64,000 bases of DNA from Cervus elaphus. Lineage: Eukaryota; Chordata; Mammalia; Artiodactyla; Cervidae. A program made the translations under genes and the position numbers. This document shows positions 58,440 to 64,000 of the stretch, piece after piece. The DNA lies in contig NC_057832.1 in assembly GCF_910594005.1 (NCBI RefSeq), positions 103,861,152-103,925,151 of the forward strand. Reading direction: 5' to 3'. Every line of letters begins with the position of its first letter. Within the stretch, counting starts at the first letter, position 1. Below the pieces are notes generated by a model. The model had not been told where the DNA came from. It worked only from the letters and a program-made list of their open reading frames with translations, and searched no databases.

Positions 58440-58725
58440 AACTGAAATTATCCAGGATAGGGAGAGAGCCATTTGGAACAGAAAGGGCAGTTCAGGGTGA
58501 CTGGAGCAGATGCTCAAGGAAGGCGGTGGTGAAATGTAAGACCTGAGGGGAGACCAGAGCTGGCTCAAGATAAGCCCCGCCCTATCAGAGACCTTCTCTC
58601 TACAGTTCCAAGACATGCCTGCTTTTCCTATCAGCACTCCCCGTATTCCTTGCCCTGATTTGTTTTTTAGCACATATCACCATCCGATGTATTTAATATA
58701 TACTTGTTTCTTTGTTCCTTGTCTA

Positions 58726-59165
58726 TGAACTCTAGAAAGCAAAAACTCTTGTTCGTTTCTGTATCTCCAGGGCTAAGAACAATACCTGGCATATAGTGTT
58801 GTTGTTCAGCCACTAAATTGTGTCCAACTCTTTGCAACCCCATGAACAGCAGCACGCAGGCTCCTCTGTCCTCCACTATCTCCAGGAGCTCGCTCAGACT
58901 CATGTCCGTTGAGCCTGTGATGCTATCTAACCCTCTCATCCTCTGCTGCCGCCTTCTTCTTTTGCCTTCAGTATCTCCCAGCATCAGGATCTTTTCCAGT
59001 AAGTATGCTCTTCACATCAGTTGCCCGAAGTATCAGAGCTTCAGCGTCAGTCCTTCCCATGAGTATTCGGGGTTGATTCCTTTTAGGATCAACTGGTTTG
59101 ATCTCCTTGCAATCCAAGGGACTCTCAGGAGTCTGTAGTAGGCATTCAGTAAATATTTGTGGCGT
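58726..59165 (+). mobile_element. L2 LINE 3' end interrupted by BovB
   Basis: CTGTATCTCCAGGGCTAAG and ACAATACCTGGCATATAG, then after the insertion TAGGCATTCAGTAAATATTTG, the classic L2 (or MIR) terminus. Confidence 0.6.
58798..59135 (-). mobile_element. BovB 3' fragment
   Basis: Antisense: GTTGTTGTTCAGCCACTAAA, TCTTTGCAACCCCATGAACA through ATCCAAGGGACTCTCAGGAG. Only TAGT is duplicated at the junctions (58794-58797, 59136-59139). Confidence 0.88.
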
Positions 59166-59179
59166 GATAACTTTAACCT

Positions 59180-59735
59180 TGTTGTGGCCTAAAGAGCTTT
59201 AAGCAGAAAAGTGAGATGGTCAGATTTGTTTTCTAAGAAGATTATTTCAGCAACTGTATAGAAAATGGCCTTGAGGGCAATAACCCTAGAGGCCGTGCAG
59301 ACCAACTGGAAGGTAATTGTAGAGAGAGAGGTGTGTAGAGCCTGAACTAGGTTAGTCCTGGTGGAGATGGAGGCGACAGATTTGAGATGTGTAAATGAGC
59401 TGAAATGTGCAGGATGTAAAGAGTAATTGAATGTTGAGGATAAAGAAAAATGGGTCCGGTTTGACCCTCCACTCTGACGTGGATGTCTAAGTGGGTCCCC
59501 ACACTGTTAAATCAGATAAGCCTATAGGAAGAGGGAGGAGTCGGCTTGGCAGAAGGAAGACCATCAGTGGACGTGACAAGTATAAGATGTGTGTCAGATT
59601 TCCAGTGGAGATGGCTCATGTGCAACTGGGTGTGTAAGCTGAAAGCTTGGAGAAGAGTGGAGGAGGGGAGGGGCCTGGTTTGAACAGTTTGGGGAATCAT
59701 CAGCTTGAGGTTGTTATTTCAAACCATTGGAGGAC
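59180..59735 (+). mobile_element. Ancient interspersed repeat, family A copy 4
   Basis: GAGATGGTCAGATTTGTTTTC, GAAGATTATTTCAGCAACTG, GAGCCTGAACTAGGTTAGTC and GGAGGAGTCGGCTTGGC match the same body order as copy 3. Diverged. Confidence 0.4.
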
Positions 59736-59736
59736 A

Positions 59737-59870
59737 GGACTTCTCTGGCAGCCCAGTGTTTAGACTAGTGGAACCCCTCCGTGCTTCCACTGCAGGGGTC
59801 ATGGGTTTGGTCCCTGGTCAGGGAACTAATATCCCACAAGCTGCATGGCACACCCAAAAGGGGGAAAAAA
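59737..59870 (+). mobile_element. CHR-type SINE
   Basis: GGACTTCTCTGGCAGCCCAG head, GTCCCTGGTCAGGGAACTAA, CACAAGCTGCATGGCAC and an A-rich tail. Confidence 0.85.
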
Positions 59871-62198
59871 AATGAGAGGAGATGGGGAACACCAGCATGA
59901 AAATGGGCATGAGAAGGAAGAGGGACCCCAGAAGAGGACAGGGAAGGAATCACCCCACAGTACAAGGGCCAGAAAAGAGCAGCACATGGAATTGCTACCT
60001 GCACTGACATGGTACTTTCCCCACAAACGGAGCCAGCATCTTTCTTCCCAATCAATGAACACATCTTCTCATTTCAATTTCTCCCAACTCCTCTTCGAGG
60101 TAGACTGTTTAAATGCTTTCCTCAAGGCGGCAGAACAAGTGACAAAGCCAGCCTAAGCATATCCACTTGGGCTTCTGCTTTATCCTTGACCTTGTGCTTT
60201 CTCTGAGGCCAGTGATGACCTCTGGCGTAGCTGAGAATGTTGAATTCCTTCCAGGGGAGCTGCTTTGGTAGACATGATTCCTACAAACCTATTGTCCCGG
60301 GAACATTACTTTGGATTTCTGCCGAAAAGGTTATCATGGGTTTTCCTATCTGAAGTGACCAGGGAGCTGTTTGATAGGTAGGGATTAGCAATGACATGCT
60401 GCCATCTACTGGAAACACCCACAGACATCCAGACAGACCTGTGGTCTCTTAACTCCCCGTCACTCTGATGAGTCAGGACGGGGCTGCCTCAGTGGTAGGC
60501 TTCAGAGGTGAAAATAATAAAATGTCCTCACCTATCACATGAAATTTCCTTAGACTGCCTTGCTTAAAGAGCAACTCTATTCCTAAAATATATATATGTA
60601 TTTTCCCATTATTTTCACATTTTCCCCCAACTTTATTGTGCTATTAGTCTTATCTGCCTTTCTGATTCTGGAGTAATGCATCCTTTTTCCAACCTTTACC
60701 TGTCATATATTCCAGATCTGTGGCTCAAGATTACTAACTGTATGAATTTGTGATTAATTTTGCAGGAGAAATTAGTCTGCTATCAAAATTCTTTTAATGA
60801 TGATGCCACTAAAAATTCTGTTACATTCTCCTGAGTTTCCTAGTGATGCCAAGCTAACCCTGACTTTCCTAGGTACCCAAGTCATTGGGGAAATATAAGA
60901 GGCTACATGGCTTTTGCTCCCTGGAAGAAGGAAATATGCCAGTTATTAAAATTTAGTAACAAAAGAAAACTTTGTATGGCATGACCTCTGAGGTAATTTT
61001 TGTAAGTATTATTATGAGTAGATTTAAATATCATTACATTCCCCCTAATTAAACTTGTATTTGACTTTGTTTCTGACCATACCTGTTTCTAACCATACCA
61101 CTTTCTACTGATCTCCTTTTTCTGTTTACTGCACTTATAGTAGGTTCCATACATTCTACCAACTAATTGGTAATTAATTGCTTTATTAATTAGGTGAGTA
61201 TGCCTACTGGTCTTCATATCCCCCAAGAGTACAGCAGAACAATGAGCACTCAGAAGGCTCTCAAAAAATAATACCTGTCAGTACTGGTGTTTGATTCCTT
61301 ATAAACCTATCCAGTGTGTGAGCTTTGATTAAGTAAGATTTCTTTTGATTATGCTCAATTAATGTCACCATACCTTGTACATATATAATGTCAATGTATA
61401 ATTTAGGGTTCCCCGAGATTATTGGCAGCCATAGTCGTCGTCTTCCCTTTGTTGCACATGTGCTAGAATTGGAATGATTCAGAGATTAGCATAGATGGCA
61501 GGTGTTATTATATCCAATAAAGATCCTATGAAACAGAAATCAGAAGTGACTTGTCCAAAATCTCTCATCAAGTTGTGCTATTTATATCCCCTGCATGGCC
61601 TCTGTAGTCACCATAGTGCGGAAATTAAATTAATTCACCCAGTGAGGCCATTTTTCTGCCAGGAAAGGATTGTATCATTCTAGAAAGACATTACGCTTAT
61701 TCTGTGACTAAAGCCCAGGAGAGATAATTCTAATGATCACTTTATTAGAATCCTTACTGAAAAACTTGAGACTGGAAGCTGACACCTTTCTTGTCTTATA
61801 AATAAAGATAGAGGGTTTAATTTTGATGCTTAAAAGGAAGAAACAGGCACAATTGGCTGTAGTGATATAAACAGAGCTACAACCCTTTACAAATCACATG
61901 GAGGCCAGACTTCCTCTGCACTCCCTCTCTTGTTCCATTTTTGTACAGAAAGCCCGTCTCTCCTTTCCCACCCACTGCTTGGCCTGACACCACTTGCCGG
62001 TCTAAGAGAACAGTGCTGAAGGGAGGCCAAGTGGCTGCAATGAGCTCACTGGTCAGCACCCAGCCAGACCATCTTGCTCACTCAACCCCCCTAACAGTCA
62101 GGTCCATATCCATTTCTCACCTTATCATCTCTTTCCTCTCCACCTCAATTTTCTACCCTCTGTAATTATTAAATAATACCTTACTATATCCATATGGT
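59871..62198. other. Downstream intron, unique; nothing recognised
   Basis: No exon continuing EXOC4, no RNA gene and no clear repeat. Opposing frames near 59765-60206 have no recognisable product. Confidence 0.35.
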
Positions 62199-62390
62199 TC
62201 TTCATTTGTTGTTGTTGTTCAGTCACAAAGTGTGACTACTCAAAGTGTCCTACTCTTTGTGACCCCATGGACTACAGCACACCAGGCTTCCCCGTCCTTC
62301 ACCTGAACTTCACCCAAACATCAACCTCCCGGAGTTTGCTCAAACTCAGATCCATTGAGTCAGTGATGCCATCCAGCTATCTTCATTTGT
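62199..62390 (-). mobile_element. BovB 3'-end insertion with 11-base TSD
   Basis: Antisense BovB 3' end (62210-62379) starting (GTT)n TTCAGTCAC. TCTTCATTTGT is duplicated at 62199-62209 and 62380-62390. Confidence 0.92.
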
Positions 62391-62879
62391 ACCTATTGTG
62401 TAATTACTTTATTGCTCTGATTCTTACTAACATGTTCTTCCTCCCCACCTCACTATAAAGTTCTTATGACTAGTTACCATGATTGTGTTTTGCTTTCTTT
62501 TGGTTTCTGAAATTTGTCTTTTGTTTTCCTTTTCTTCTCTGTAATAGTCAACAACCTAAAGTGTTCATGAAGATAATGTGAGTTTCCAAGCATGCTTGCT
62601 GAATATGAATTTCCTTGCATGTTTCAGAGAGCATCCATAGCTAATTATAGATAGGTTACCAAGAAATAAACATGTGCCTGATTGACCTGTAGCTGCAGAC
62701 TGCTTTCACTAAAGCAAAGACAGCATCTAGCAGTCAAGTAACTTTAATGTAGATCACCTAGAGGCCTAATTATTTACTTTCTCCCAGTGATGATGATGAT
62801 ATATTTCCATTTTAATAAAAGAGTAGTTATTGTTACTATTATATAACTGAACTCAATGAATGACATGAACCTTAGGAAG
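62391..62879. other. Unique intronic sequence; nothing recognised
   Basis: Only a small (GAT)n run at about 62788-62801. Confidence 0.35.
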
Positions 62880-63075
62880 TGTTTTATCTACATTGGTTCA
62901 CTGAATCCTTCCTGAAACTCCATATGTGGCTCTTACCACCCCATTTTCTAGTCGAAAATAAAACAAAAGCTAAAGCTTGAGGAGGCCAAGTAAATTCCCA
63001 GTTTACGCAATAATGAGCTTCAGGATTCAAACTTAGGTCAGTCCAACCCCAAAGTCTCTGACTGTCCTTAACCAT
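62880..63075 (-). mobile_element. MIR SINE, diverged
   Basis: ACTGAATCCTTCCTGAAAC, CCCCATTTTCTAGTCG and CAGGATTCAAACTTAGGTCAG in antisense MIR order. Confidence 0.6.
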
Positions 63076-63179
63076 GCGAAACCAGGGCTGTCGTTTGGTA
63101 AATCCTAGGTTTCTGTTTTGCTTTGTTTAATTAAAATATGATTTTATTTTTCAATTAGGCTCTTCTCTTTTTCATTCCT

Positions 63180-63515
63180 TTATTGGTTCTGGTTGTGTGT
63201 CTCCATCGAGCTCTGGTCTTGGCAGCTGTGGTTAGCTTTAATTAGCAGTATCCCTGGAGGACTGCAGACTCCTCTTTCATGAACATGTTGGCGCTGCTTT
63301 TGCTCAGCCAGTCGGTACCGGTGCTGCTTGCTGGTCACCTGCCCACTTTTCCAAACAACTGTCCAGGAGCAACAGTGCTGGACGCCCAAGACCATGCTCT
63401 TGGAATCATAGCACAAATTAGAACCACTGCACGATTCATCTTTCCAGCAAACTCTTTGATTAGTCCCAAGTACATATGCCTTTGCTTTAAAAACGCTGTG
63501 CCAAATGGCCCTCAA
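63180..63515 (-). other. Unidentified open segment, possible pseudogene
   Basis: The - strand is open for 111 codons (63180-63515) and the + strand for 125 codons (63279-63656). On the - strand the open frame ends in TAA as part of CCAATAAAGG, followed by an A-rich stretch. No protein family recognised; one alternative - strand frame near the end reads as Arg/Lys-rich. It could be a frameshifted processed pseudogene or chance. Confidence 0.25.
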
Positions 63516-63705
63516 AAGCCAGAGGGTGTAAGAATTTCCCAGGGAATTTGCTTTTGGTGGAATTCTCTGACTCCATCCATAAAAATTCTGATTTCGACAG
63601 CTGAGGGTGGGGCCTGGGCATCTGCAGTTTGTTTAACAGGTGCCCAGGGATCCTGACGCAGGTAGTTTTTGGACTCCTTTGGTGAAGTACTGGTCTAACC
63701 TCATG
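63500..63705 (+). mobile_element. hAT-Charlie remnant (MER5A-like)
   Basis: GGTGGGGCCTGGGCATCTGCAG, TTTAACAGGTGCCCAGG and TCCTGACGCAGGTAG are MER5A-type motifs in sense orientation. Confidence 0.6.
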
Positions 63706-64000
63706 TTCTTTGAGACTCCACAATATCCAGGCCATTTTTCTTTTACCTCTTATTCTCCTTTCTTCCTCTTTACCCTTTTTTTCTCCTGCTGCAGGCAATG
63801 AAAGTAAAAATTATATGAAAGCACTTTCCATCATTTAAAACCCCTTATGGAGTCACCATTATTGTTTTGAGGAAGAGTCAAGTTGTGTTCTTGGAAGTTT
63901 GGGAGTGAACAAAGTACTGTTTTGTTATCTAGTGGGAGGCTGGTAAACAAATTCAACCCATGATTTTTGCATAATCTTGTGCCCATCACTTGAGCTCTCT
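63706..64000. other. Right edge, unique intron; nothing recognised
   Basis: No exon or repeat recognised. Confidence 0.35.

Noticed and set aside
49187..64000. Final EXOC4 exon in the right part of the window
   Set aside because: The expected continuation of the protein was not found in any frame; intron appears to extend beyond the window.

Overview
This is ordinary nuclear DNA from a ruminant, most likely a bovid. The evidence is the density of ruminant-specific retroposons: BovB (RTE-type) LINE fragments, Bov-tA and Bov-A2 SINEs, older CHR-type tRNA-Glu SINEs, and L1 3' ends close to the cattle L1_BT type. The exact species cannot be read from the window. No bacterial operon, phage, CRISPR array or plasmid-like system is present.

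One protein-coding gene is supported. Three exons on the + strand (35267-35408, 46070-46248, 49027-49186) join in frame and encode about 160 residues of EXOC4 (SEC8), a subunit of the exocyst vesicle-tethering complex. They are internal exons near the 3' end of a very long gene. Everything before 35267 is read as upstream intron, 35409-46069 and 46249-49026 are the two complete introns, and everything after 49186 is downstream intron. The codons that should follow 49186 were not found, so the final exon(s) lie beyond the window.

The rest is intronic DNA built from layers of transposons. Region by region: 1-10 kb has a hAT remnant, two Bov-tA, an antisense old L1, a BovB and a 2.4 kb L1 nested in an older L1, and a solo LTR inside a MIR. 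10-27 kb has Bov-tA/Bov-A2, L1 3' fragments with clean target-site duplications (TSDs), CHR SINEs, MIRs and BovB pieces. 27.8-32 kb is two large antisense BovB fragments. 33-41 kb holds the first EXOC4 exon, more BovB, an ancient repeat and a palindromic mariner MITE. 41-45 kb is an old L1 broken by younger insertions. 45-49 kb holds the other two exons. 49-64 kb has more ancient repeats, nested SINEs and an apparent poly(A)-only insertion.

The retrotransposon reading frames (L1 FADD and BovB YADD reverse transcriptase fragments) are broken, 5'-truncated copies and not host genes. The observations most worth a second look are insertion-history cases with readable TSDs, a (TC)n microsatellite inside an EXOC4 splice acceptor, a CpG-rich unexplained segment near 33.3-33.55 kb, a few G-quadruplex and hairpin motifs, and an ancient repeat family seen four times in one orientation. 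No new biological system was found.
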